5,414 nucleotides of DNA from Bifidobacteriaceae bacterium (GCA_031278075.1 JAITLE010000100.1:1-5414); one strand, 5' to 3'. Numbered from the stretch's first letter, positions 1 to 5,408 are shown. Notes: generated by a model not told the origin, from the sequence alone. Made by a program: numbers and translations.

Positions 1-285
1 GGGGTCTTGTCGGGACTCTATGGGGCCAACGCGGCGCCAAGGATCTTCGGCCCGGCCGAGGCTGGGAACATGATCGGCTTCGTCGTGATGGGTTCGGCTC
101 GCGGCGCGACGCTCGGGCCAGCTTGCTTTGGGCTCATGTACGACGCCTTCGGCGACTACACCGCCGTGCTCACGGCGATGGGCGTGCTCTTGGTGGTTTG
201 CATCGCCCTCAACGGATGGCTGTTCTCCAAGCGAAGCCAAGACGGCATCGGCAGCCTAATCGCCGCGCAGCAAACGGCGCAATAG
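1..285 (+). CDS. MFS transporter, C-terminal end (partial, 5' end outside window)
   Basis: The frame is open from the first base and ends at TAG, giving 94 residues. It carries two hydrophobic segments typical of the end of a 12-helix MFS permease. The first is a glycine-rich helix (IGFVVMGSARGATLGPACFG), followed by a short loop with YDAFGDY, then a last helix (AVLTAMGVLLVVCIALNGWLF) and a charged tail with SKRSQD. The pattern of Gly-rich helix, GP, a D-x-x-G-x-Y loop and a final helix is usual for MFS helices 11-12. The protein would sit in the cytoplasmic membrane. The substrate cannot be told from this end; organic-acid-type permeases are one possibility. No terminator-like hairpin follows directly. 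The C-terminus looks natural, so the gene may be whole outside the window. Confidence 0.8.
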   Translation, partial: GVLSGLYGANAAPRIFGPAEAGNMIGFVVMGSARGATLGPACFGLMYDAFGDYTAVLTAMGVLLVVCIALNGWLFSKRSQDGIGSLIAAQQTAQ

Positions 286-806
286 GGTGCGGACAGGTGC
301 CCGAAGTGTTCCTGTCAGCGCATGCGCCGGGCGGACAAGCCAAGATCGAGAGCGGAAGGAGCCGCTGCGACAGCCTGGCCTGCGGGCAGAACCGAGCGGA
401 CTCCCGAGTCCGACACGCTCCGCTGTCGTGCGCTGACGACGGTCCAGCCTCCTCCCTGGGCAGAGCCTCACCCCCCGAGATGCGGATGACGGCTCGGAGG
501 GCAGCCTTGCCGACATCGGACCGCGAGACGCCATCGGTCGCGCACCGCGCCGCGCGAGTTTGTGCCCGCAGTCCGAACGCGCCCATGTCTCAGGTTGGCT
601 ACGGCATGACGCCAGGCGAGCGCGGGGCAGATCACAGGCTTGGCGAACGGGCCGTGGCCGAGGTCTCGCGGGGGATGTCCGGGATGCCGGCCGCCCGTAG
701 AGCGCAGTTGATCCAACTGGGCACGCCGGGACTACCACCCGCGAAGGCCGCTGCGTTGCTGCTGCCGAGAACTGCGCGCTGGATATGACCGAGGCGGAAC
801 GTTGGA
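286..806. other. About 520 bases with no identifiable gene
   Basis: Frames are open on both strands, but they are rich in Arg, Ala, Pro and Ser and match no family I know, as expected when GC-rich DNA is read out of frame. The best plus-strand stretch is around 587-785, where the frame ending at the TGA 786-788 contains EVSRGMSGMPAARRAQL and has moderate third-position G/C bias. On the minus strand, a frame starting at 586 contains VSRSDVGKAALRAVIRISGG. Neither has a convincing start site or neighbour support. I see no tRNA, rRNA or other known RNA gene. The stretch is probably degraded coding DNA or spacer. Confidence 0.45.
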
Positions 807-834
807 CCCTGGCCACACCTCGGTGTGGCCAGGG
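807..834. repeat. Perfect 12-bp inverted repeat, 4-base loop (strong hairpin)
   Basis: CCCTGGCCACAC and GTGTGGCCAGGG are exact reverse complements separated by CTCG. The stem is long and GC-rich, so RNA made from either strand would fold firmly. No run of T follows on either side, so it is not a classical intrinsic terminator, though U-tract-less hairpins are often proposed as terminators in actinobacteria. It could end transcription from the transporter side, or be a leftover end or recombination site of a mobile element. No gene end lies next to it. Confidence 0.7.
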
Positions 835-840
835 CGATGA

Positions 841-1419
841 TGTGACTCGCCGGGCCGGATTGTTGTCAACGTCCGTTGCGGGTCGAGCCGGGTGCCGCGT
901 TTTTGCGCTGAGCGCCGTGTTCTGAGGGGTCCTTTGGCACCGGCGGCGTTCGACTGGTTGGAGGTCATTGTTGTTGAGGCGGGCACGGGTTGGTTGACTC
1001 ATCGTGACCAGAATCTGACTGATCCGGGCAGGCCGGGCCGGGTGGTGGTGTTGCTGCCGAACACCCCTTGAGGGTTGGCGCCGGAGGGGGAGATGACGGT
1101 CACGAGGGTGTTTTACCGGCCTCTGTTTGTCCTTCAACACCTCCGGTGGGCTCGCCCGGACCGGTTGGCCGACGAGTGGGCGTCGTGGTGGTGCCTCGAC
1201 CAGGCGGTTCCCTCTCGTGTTGTCCGGGTCGGGGCGGACCGGTTGGCCCGAGTTGGTGGATTTGGCCGGCAGATTGGCGCGGGGCGCCGCCGCGGGTGGC
1301 ATGGGCGCCCGTTATTGGGCGGCGGCTGGGTGGGCGTTGGGGGTGATCGGCGGTGTCCCGTCTTTGACAGCCTGATTCCTCGTTCTGCTTATGACGAATC
1401 GGTGACAGTTTCCGGCTGA
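841..1419 (+). pseudogene. Interrupted coding-like remnant(s), family unknown
   Basis: Three plus-strand pieces look more protein-like than their surroundings. Frame 1 is open from 841 to the TGA at 1069-1071 and contains APAAFDWLEVIVVEAGTGWL and a tail with VVVLLPNTP. The same frame reopens after that stop up to 1419 and includes RLADEWASWWCLDQAV. Frame 2 then looks better from about 1248 to its TGA at 1373-1375, with ELVDLAGRLARGAAAGGMGA. An in-frame stop plus a possible frameshift would fit one decayed gene, but I recognise no family and find no good start or ribosome binding site. G-rich low-complexity DNA could give similar frames by chance. A 13-base direct repeat (GGACCGGTTGGCC at 1158-1170 and 1236-1248) lies inside. 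Confidence 0.25.
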
Positions 1420-1425
1420 GAACGA

Positions 1426-1460
1426 ACGGCCGGCGCCCCCGGCAAGGGACCACCGGCCGT
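1426..1460. repeat. 8-bp inverted repeat with 19-base spacer
   Basis: ACGGCCGG (1426-1433) is the exact reverse complement of CCGGCCGT (1453-1460). It lies between the decayed region and the short plus-strand frame at 1525. It could form a weak stem-loop or be a protein-binding site. In such GC-rich DNA an 8-bp match can also be chance. Confidence 0.35.
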
Positions 1461-1524
1461 CTGAACTGGCCTCAGCACTCCAATCGAGCTTCCACGCGGC
1501 GTCAGAGGGTTCTCTCCGTCTAAC

Positions 1525-1716
1525 GTGGGGCGCGTGAAGCAGCTCTTCGACACCCACTCCGGCAACGAAGAACTCGCGACGCTGTCGCGAGAACCGACGT
1601 GGAGCGGCAACCTGGTCGTCATGGCGCGGGTAAAGACCGGCGAGGCCCGGGGGTTCTACCCGCTGCTGGTCGCCAAGCAGCGCTACGCCTTCAAGATCGG
1701 CTGCTCCCACATCTGA
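1525..1716 (+). pseudogene. Short coding fragment, unknown family, probably truncated at its 3' end
   Basis: Reading from GTG 1525 or the next GTG at 1534 gives 63 or 60 residues: a start with RVKQLFDTHSGNEELATL, a middle with WSGNLVVMARVK, and then FYPLLVAKQRYAFKIG before the stop. Nearly every codon ends in G or C, much more strictly than the frame just upstream (1465-1524), so this is very likely real coding DNA whose start lies near 1525-1534. I do not recognise the family. The Shine-Dalgarno signal is weak: AGAGGG at 1504-1509 is too far from either GTG. The last 34 bases lie inside the 3' end of the AbiEii gene on the other strand. The final residues CSHI are therefore probably read-through past a junction near 1695-1712, which would make this the 5' piece of a longer lost gene. 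A complete small gene is the alternative. Confidence 0.5.
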
Positions 1717-2609
1717 TCGGATGGGTCCCACGAGCCGCGCGCGCGTCCGTCCAGCACCGGCGCGATGAAGCGCCGCATCAGCGCGAGGGCCGCCTCCACG
1801 CTGGCGTGGGCTGCGGCCGGCGGGGTGCGGGCCGCGAGTCTTGCGTATCCAACGCCCCAGGTCGGTGGCACCGCGAACGTCTGCGGCATGGGCAGGCCCC
1901 TCAGGTGGCATTCGGTGGCGAGGGCCTCGCGAACATCCTCGGCGCGAACCGTCTGCGTCAACGCCAGCACCACCAAGTCGACCAGATCCTTTTCGCGGCT
2001 CGACGGTCTTCCCCGGTAGTCGGCCACTGTCGCTGTCACCTTGTCGGCGATCTGGTTGGCGACCGGATACAGCCGGTACGGGAAGACCACCAGCCTGGCC
2101 AGCGGCAGTCTGTTGGCTGGCTCCGCCTCGACCACGCCCACAGATGCGAACACCGACGCCGCGAGGTCCACCTGGATCGGATGGAGCGATTTCAACCCCA
2201 GGCTCGCGTCGAAAACCACATGGTAGCCGTCTACGTTGGGCTGATTGTCGCCTCCTCCGATCGGGGTGTGGAAGTGGTAGGCGAAGGAGAAGAAGTCCCC
2301 CAGATCCGCGGCGGCCAGACGCCGGAGCTCCAAGAGCGATTCGTCCTTGTCGCGACCCTCCCGGTACAAGGCGATGTCTTGGGTGCGGCGAGTGTTCGCG
2401 ACCCGCGCCAGCATTCCTGCGCCGCCCTTGATGACCCACGCCTCATCGGTTCCGTCCGCGAACACCCGGCACAGGAACCGGTCGTGGTGCGCCTGCCGGA
2501 TGATGTCTTCGACCTCGCGGGTCGGATCGGCTTCGTGAGCGCGCTTGGCGGCCTGCTTGATCGCTTGCTCCACGGCCCGCCAACCGGCATATCCGCCGTC
2601 AACGCTCAC
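1683..2609 (-). CDS. abiEii: AbiEii/MenT-like nucleotidyltransferase toxin (type IV TA system)
   Basis: This encodes 308 residues from GTG 2609 to TAG. The start is supported by GGTGGAGGCGG just upstream and by the 11-base gap after the antitoxin stop. The family (nucleotidyltransferase fold, formerly DUF1814) blocks growth; mycobacterial relatives (MenT) add nucleotides to tRNA acceptor ends. Visible motifs are KGG at 61-63 with R69, R74-R75 and D78 (nucleotide-binding motif), HPIQVDLA at 143-150, D189-K190, and R205-E-K-D-L-V-D211, the conserved Lys/Asp block. The C-terminus has the usual FxxPVL and WDP near residues 281-296. Where relatives, as I recall them, have DxD (often DID), this protein reads D78-I-A80, so the second acidic ligand may be missing and activity may be altered. 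The last residues (EQPILKA) overlap the opposite plus-strand frame and may lie past the original gene end. It would act in the cytoplasm and be transcribed with the antitoxin upstream. Confidence 0.87.
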   Translation of the reverse strand: MSVDGGYAGWRAVEQAIKQAAKRAHEADPTREVEDIIRQAHHDRFLCRVFADGTDEAWVIKGGAGMLARVANTRRTQDIALYREGRDKDESLLELRRLAAADLGDFFSFAYHFHTPIGGGDNQPNVDGYHVVFDASLGLKSLHPIQVDLAASVFASVGVVEAEPANRLPLARLVVFPYRLYPVANQIADKVTATVADYRGRPSSREKDLVDLVVLALTQTVRAEDVREALATECHLRGLPMPQTFAVPPTWGVGYARLAARTPPAAAHASVEAALALMRRFIAPVLDGRARGSWDPSDQMWEQPILKA

Positions 2610-2620
2610 TCCGCCTCCAC

Positions 2621-3289
2621 CTACGTCGTCACCGGGGCGCGGCCGAGGCGGGCCGCGACCAGCGGGCCGAGCGGGCCATCGGCGATGGCCGCCGCCACAG
2701 TCTGCGGATCGCGGCCCGCCAGCCGCTCCAACTTCGCCCACATCCCCGCTCCGTCCCCGCGCGGCAGGCCGTGCCGCGCCGCGAATGGGGCCAGCAGCTC
2801 GGCGATCCGCCCCCGGTCCACGTTCGCGGCGTCGCGCGCCACCTGTCTGACCAGGCTCAGATCCGTCCACGCCTCGACGAGATCCGCCATCGTCCGTTCC
2901 ACCGTGGTCACCGGCAGCCCCTCCCGCCGCGTCACGTCCTCGGGCGCGAGTCGGCGCACCCTGAGCACGATGCCGTCCCGCCTGGTCTTGCGCCGGCGCG
3001 GCACCGTGAACTCGTACGGCTCGGGGACGAGCGCTCCCACACCGTGCAGATACGTGGCAGCGGCACCCGACACGACGGCATCGGGCACCGGCTGGCGAAC
3101 CCGTTCCCCGGCCGCAACGCGGGGGCCGGTCTCGACGAACGCGATCCGTAGCCGGTCGAACCGGTCGCTTGGCGCTCCCGCGTCCCTGTACACGCCCTGG
3201 GCCACGCGCTCCAACAGGCCCTGGGCGGCCAGGCGGGACAGCCACAGGCGGGACACACCGGCGCTCTGCGCTTGGGCCGTCCCCACCAC
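2621..3289 (-). CDS. abiEi: AbiEi-like antitoxin/transcriptional repressor, N-terminus probably truncated
   Basis: The product is 222 residues from GTG 3289 (a second GTG at 3286 also fits) to TAG. It begins inside the winged helix-turn-helix: TAQAQSAGVSRLWLSRLAAQ at 4-23, then GLLERVAQGVYR at 24-35. The rest matches the AbiEi C-terminal domain: VVSGAAATYLHGVG at 72-85, an FTVP strand at 94-97, and LPVTTVERTMADL at 125-137. Such antitoxins neutralise the nucleotidyltransferase toxin without a stable complex and repress their own operon by binding inverted repeats upstream. Relatives usually carry 10-20 more residues before TAQA, ending in something like GGVV. Here an in-frame TAG lies eight codons upstream of the start, and the upstream DNA reads as the tail of another gene on the plus strand, so the original 5' end and operator appear lost. 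A GAGGA five bases before the GTG may still allow translation. The toxin gene follows after 11 bases. Confidence 0.85.
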   Translation of the reverse strand: MVGTAQAQSAGVSRLWLSRLAAQGLLERVAQGVYRDAGAPSDRFDRLRIAFVETGPRVAAGERVRQPVPDAVVSGAAATYLHGVGALVPEPYEFTVPRRRKTRRDGIVLRVRRLAPEDVTRREGLPVTTVERTMADLVEAWTDLSLVRQVARDAANVDRGRIAELLAPFAARHGLPRGDGAGMWAKLERLAGRDPQTVAAAIADGPLGPLVAARLGRAPVTT

Positions 3290-3323
3290 CCCGGTCCTCG
3301 AAGTCGACTACGACACGATCTAG
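3288..3323 (+). pseudogene. Last codons of an unknown gene upstream of the ECH fragment
   Basis: Frame 3 reads TPVLEVDYDTI then TAG at 3321-3323, eleven bases before the ECH start codon. The codons end almost entirely in G or C, the residues look like a natural protein tail, and the spacing is typical of an operon. Further upstream the same frame turns into the antisense of abiEi. I read this as the surviving 3' end of a gene once cotranscribed with the hydratase, cut near 3288. Eleven codons are too few to name it. Confidence 0.4.
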
Positions 3324-3334
3324 GGGCGCGCGGG

Positions 3335-3754
3335 ATGATCGAACTCAATGTGGCGAACGGCGTGGCGGAGATCCTCCTCGCGAACCCCGCCAAGCTGAAC
3401 ACGCTCTCGGAGGCGGCGGTGGGCCGGCTCGACCAGGCCCTGGCCGCCGCAGAGCAGGCCTCCGCCCGCGCCCTGGTGTTGCGCGGCGAGGGCCGGGCGT
3501 TCTGCGCGGGCCGCGACATAAGCGCGGTGGATCCCGCGGCGGACGATGCCGCGCGGTACTTGGACGGCATCGTCCAGCCTGTGCTGCGCCGGCTCTCGGA
3601 GTTCCCGGCGCCGACCTACGGGGTGGGCCACGGCGCCTGCCTGGGGGTGGGGCTGGGGCTGCTGATCGCGTGCGACGTGGTCTACGTGGCGGACGACGCG
3701 GCGATCGGCTCGCCGTTCGGGAACCTGGGCGCGGTGCTGGACTCGGGCGGCCCC
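3335..3754 (+). pseudogene. Enoyl-CoA hydratase/isomerase, N-terminal half only
   Basis: ATG 3335 starts a crotonase-fold protein that is clear for about 139 residues and then stops abruptly. Visible features are the N-terminal strand IELNVANGVAEILLANP, N22 of the LNTLS turn, RAFCAGRDIS at 54-63 (first oxyanion-hole region), GHGACLGVGLGL at 98-109 (second oxyanion-hole glycine, G104), ACDVVYVADDAAIGSPFG at 112-129 and the start of the LGAVLDSGG segment. Family members have about 260 residues, so the rest of the core, including the region with the usual second catalytic carboxylate, and the C-terminal helices are gone. Past 3754 the frame stays open to TAA 4136-4138, but it reads antisense through the VapC gene. 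The resulting 267-codon chimera has the length of a normal hydratase and could be mistaken for one. It probably came from fatty-acid or aromatic (phenylacetate-type) degradation and should be inactive. Confidence 0.85.
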
Positions 3755-3763
3755 CGGATCCGG

Positions 3764-4177
3764 CTACAAGGATTCGATGTTGACGGCGGCTGCCGAGGCC
3801 GCCAGGCGAGTCAAGTCCTTCGGGTCTCCGGTGAGGACCAGCCCACCGCCCCTGATAACACCGACTGCCACGACAGACGCGTCGACGTGGTGGGCCGAGC
3901 CGAGGCCGGCCGAAGCGAGCAGGCGGCCGATAAGCTTGGCCAAGGCACGGTCCGTGTCGCCCACCTGGATGGCTCCGTGGCGTCCCAACACGGCATCGAC
4001 CCTCTGGTTCCACCCCCCGCTGCGGTAGAGTTCCGCCAGGCATGCCGCTGGAACAAGCACCGCGGCGCCTGCGCCAGCTGCGGCGGCCAATGCGGCGTGG
4101 ACCCGCCGCAAAGCGCGCGAATCGCGCCGATCAGCTAATACACTGAACGCTTCCGCGTCCAGGACCAACACGCTCAC
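3764..4177 (-). CDS. vapC: VapC-like PIN-domain ribonuclease toxin
   Basis: The product is 137 residues from GTG 4177 to TAG. The PIN acidic set is in place: D7 in VLVLDAEAF, E49 in PAACLAELYRSG, D99 in HHVDASVVAVG, and D118 in LVLTGDPKDL near the end. These residues hold Mg2+ for RNA cleavage; VapC toxins cut tRNA, rRNA or mRNA when their antitoxin is lost. Length and motif spacing are normal, so the gene looks intact and functional. The start overlaps the antitoxin stop by four bases (GTGA), which suggests coupled translation. The stop lies only about ten bases past the point where the hydratase fragment on the other strand breaks off, so the module abuts a junction. The RNA target cannot be told from sequence. 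Low residue similarity between PIN subfamilies makes the VapC name a class label. Confidence 0.88.
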   Translation of the reverse strand: MSVLVLDAEAFSVLADRRDSRALRRVHAALAAAAGAGAAVLVPAACLAELYRSGGWNQRVDAVLGRHGAIQVGDTDRALAKLIGRLLASAGLGSAHHVDASVVAVGVIRGGGLVLTGDPKDLTRLAASAAAVNIESL

Positions 4178-4395
4178 CTCAGGGTTTGCCTGTAACGCTG
4201 AACCAGGCCCGGATCCGGCGGCCCAAGCTGCGCATCCAGTTCTCCTAACAGCTCTGCCAGGGCTGACCTGGCCTTACGGCGACCGATCTCCTCCTTCAGG
4301 ATCTGATTCACCTCACCCGACAGGTTCGACTGGTCGAAGGCGGCCGCCACGTCCCGGTCCAGAGTCAGCGTGCGGCGTTCCTTATTTGCGCTCAT
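4174..4395 (-). CDS. vapB: Ribbon-helix-helix antitoxin (VapB-like) paired with the PIN toxin
   Basis: The product is 73 residues from ATG 4395 to TGA. Residues 7-12 (RRTLTL) form the DNA-contacting strand of a ribbon-helix-helix fold, followed by helices DRDVAAAF (13-20) and LSGEVNQILKEEIGRR (25-40). The C-terminal part (41-73), with ELLGELDAQLGPP and RYRQTLR, would thread across the toxin and block its active site. As in other such antitoxins, a dimer should bind DNA and repress the operon, more strongly when bound to toxin. ATG is preferred because it lies directly after a good -10 box with no ribosome binding site, suggesting a leaderless mRNA, and because the protein begins normally just before the ribbon strand. 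It lies immediately upstream of the toxin with a four-base overlap. Confidence 0.85.
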   Translation of the reverse strand: MSANKERRTLTLDRDVAAAFDQSNLSGEVNQILKEEIGRRKARSALAELLGELDAQLGPPDPGLVQRYRQTLR

Positions 4396-4415
4396 ACCAG
4401 AATAATACTCGAATA
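4396..4415 (-). promoter_or_regulatory. Leaderless -10 promoter element with overlapping operator-like palindrome for vapBC
   Basis: On the minus strand, TATTAT (4407-4402) sits six bases before the antitoxin ATG. It fits the actinobacterial TANNNT -10 box and would place the transcription start at the ATG itself. The overlapping TATTCGAGTA (4415-4406) is an imperfect palindrome (four of five pairs match), a plausible binding site for the ribbon-helix-helix antitoxin. This AT-rich patch stands out from the GC-rich surroundings. I see no good -35 box at 17-18 bases. Confidence 0.55.
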
Positions 4416-4502
4416 CGCGCAGCGTCCTCGAGGATTGACCCGTGGGATCGGCCCGGGCGGCGGCATCGCCACGTGAGTGATGTGCCATGGTCGGGGCGCG
4501 GC

Positions 4503-4832
4503 CTAACGGCTGGCGGGCAGCGGCGTCAGCCGCTCGGGGCGGCCCGCCAGCGCCGCCGCCAGGTCTTGGAACAGCCACGGCCGGCCCAGGCAGCCCCGGC
4601 CCACCACCACCCCGTCGCAACCGGTCTCGCGGAGCATGCGCGCGGCATCGTCCGCCTCGAAGACGTCCCCGTTGCCGAGCACCGGGATGGTCTTCACAGC
4701 TTCCTTCAACTGCTTGATCAGGCTCCAGTCCGCCCGCCCCGAGTAGTGCTGCGCAGCGGTCCGCGCGTGGAGCGTGCAGGCGGCCGCGCCCGCCTGCTCG
4801 GCGCCAACTCCGACATGGCGCGCCAGCAATCT
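4503..4832 (-). pseudogene. tRNA-dihydrouridine synthase (Dus) fragment, both ends lost
   Basis: The frame ends at TAG 4503. Recognisable Dus sequence covers about 105 residues: AEQAGAAACTLHARTAAQ, YSGRADWSLIKQLKEAV, IPVLGNGDVFEADDA and GVVVGRGCLGRPWLF. HART and YSGxADW are signature blocks of the FMN-binding TIM barrel, and GNGDV and GRGxLGxPW bind the FMN phosphate. Intact proteins have 330-390 residues. The N-terminal half with the catalytic cysteine is absent, with similarity fading near 4832. The C-terminal helical tRNA-binding domain is replaced by a short PLPASR tail. The frame runs open upstream to 4937, but that part does not resemble Dus. The enzyme, which reduces uridines in tRNA D-loops, cannot be functional; an intact copy probably exists elsewhere in the genome. 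Confidence 0.85.
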
Positions 4833-4857
4833 GAGTAGGCCGGAGGAAGCGGCCAAG

Positions 4858-4980
4858 CTAGAGAGCAGCCCGCTCCGGGGTTCGGCGCGAAATCGTCTCC
4901 ACGCCCTCGAGGCGCGCCAGCCAAAGCTGGATCGCATGGCGGCCGCCCCCCGCCATCTGCGGCAGCGGGGCCCAGTAGAC
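4858..4980 (-). pseudogene. Short coding-like remnant, unknown family
   Basis: A minus-strand frame reads VYWAPLPQMAGGGRHAIQLW and goes on with LARLEGVE to a TAG at 4858. About 40 codons have strong third-position G/C preference and a residue make-up unlike the neighbouring shadow frames. The same frame continues upstream into antisense-like sequence overlapping the second PIN gene in another register, so the start is unclear; the internal ATG at 4954-4956 could serve. I recognise no family. It lies between the Dus fragment and the second VapC gene and is probably another cut gene end. Confidence 0.25.
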
Positions 4981-5009
4981 TCGTCTCACATCAGAGCAGG
5001 GGCCAGGAA

Positions 5010-5408
5010 TCAGGAGTCTCGTGAGGAAACGACCAGGCCGGCCGCTTTGCGGTCGAATGTGTAGGTGGTTGCGCATCTGGCACGGGTGCCGGACCGCGCG
5101 ATCACGGCATCGGCCAGATCTACGCCCTTGGACGTGGCGTCGGACAGAGCCGAGATGAGCAGCTCGGCGTCCTCGACAACGATTTCGGGTGCCCGCAGTA
5201 ACTGCGCCACGAAACCAAGCACTTGAGCCGCAGGGTACTTGTAGCCCTGACGCAGCACCCAAACGGTCTCGATCACGGTGACCAAGCTCACATACGCGGG
5301 GTCCTTAGGAGTGGCTTGAGCCAACAGCTCCTCAACGGCCGCGCGTTGCGTGGGGCTGTCGCCATCAACCAGGTGGCGAACGAGCACGTTTGTGTCGAGG
5401 CCGATCAC
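5010..5408 (-). CDS. vapC: Second VapC-like PIN-domain ribonuclease toxin
   Basis: The product is 132 residues from GTG 5408 to TGA. PIN motifs are complete: D5 in GLDTNVLVRHL, E47 in VSLVTVIETVWVL, D97 and D100 in GVDLADAVIA, and D119 in TYTFDRKAAGL. The opening (LDTNVLVRHL) and the FDRKA end are typical of VapC toxins with a broad bacterial spread. This protein differs clearly from the PIN toxin at 3764-4177 and is not a duplicate of it. The seven bases before the start would let an antitoxin frame end in GGC CTG TGA with a GTGA overlap, the same arrangement as in the first pair, so the antitoxin gene is expected just past the right edge. Its tail (VVSSRDS) is ordinary. It appears intact. 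Confidence 0.87.
   Translation of the reverse strand: MIGLDTNVLVRHLVDGDSPTQRAAVEELLAQATPKDPAYVSLVTVIETVWVLRQGYKYPAAQVLGFVAQLLRAPEIVVEDAELLISALSDATSKGVDLADAVIARSGTRARCATTYTFDRKAAGLVVSSRDS

Noticed and set aside
256..1302. Long minus-strand open frame of 348 codons
   Set aside because: Its product is dominated by Arg, Pro and Ser, has no domain or motif, and crosses the hairpin and several better plus-strand frames. It looks like a GC-driven open frame.
286..1524. tRNA, tmRNA, RNase P or other structured RNA gene
   Set aside because: I looked for cloverleaf-like and known conserved RNA blocks and found none; the only strong structure is the single hairpin at 807-834.
1312..2439. Minus-strand open frame of 375 codons
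   Set aside because: It runs in the wrong register through abiEii, which has clear family motifs and correct start and stop. The shadow product is Gly/Arg/Ala-rich.
1599..3323. Plus-strand open frame of 574 codons across the AbiE region
   Set aside because: It is antisense to both AbiE genes. Only its last 11 codons look like real coding sequence, and they are listed separately.
4174..4620. Longer antitoxin frame extending upstream of ATG 4395
   Set aside because: The added residues are Gly/Pro/Arg-rich, cross the likely promoter and overlap the Dus fragment in another register. The 73-residue form fits the family.
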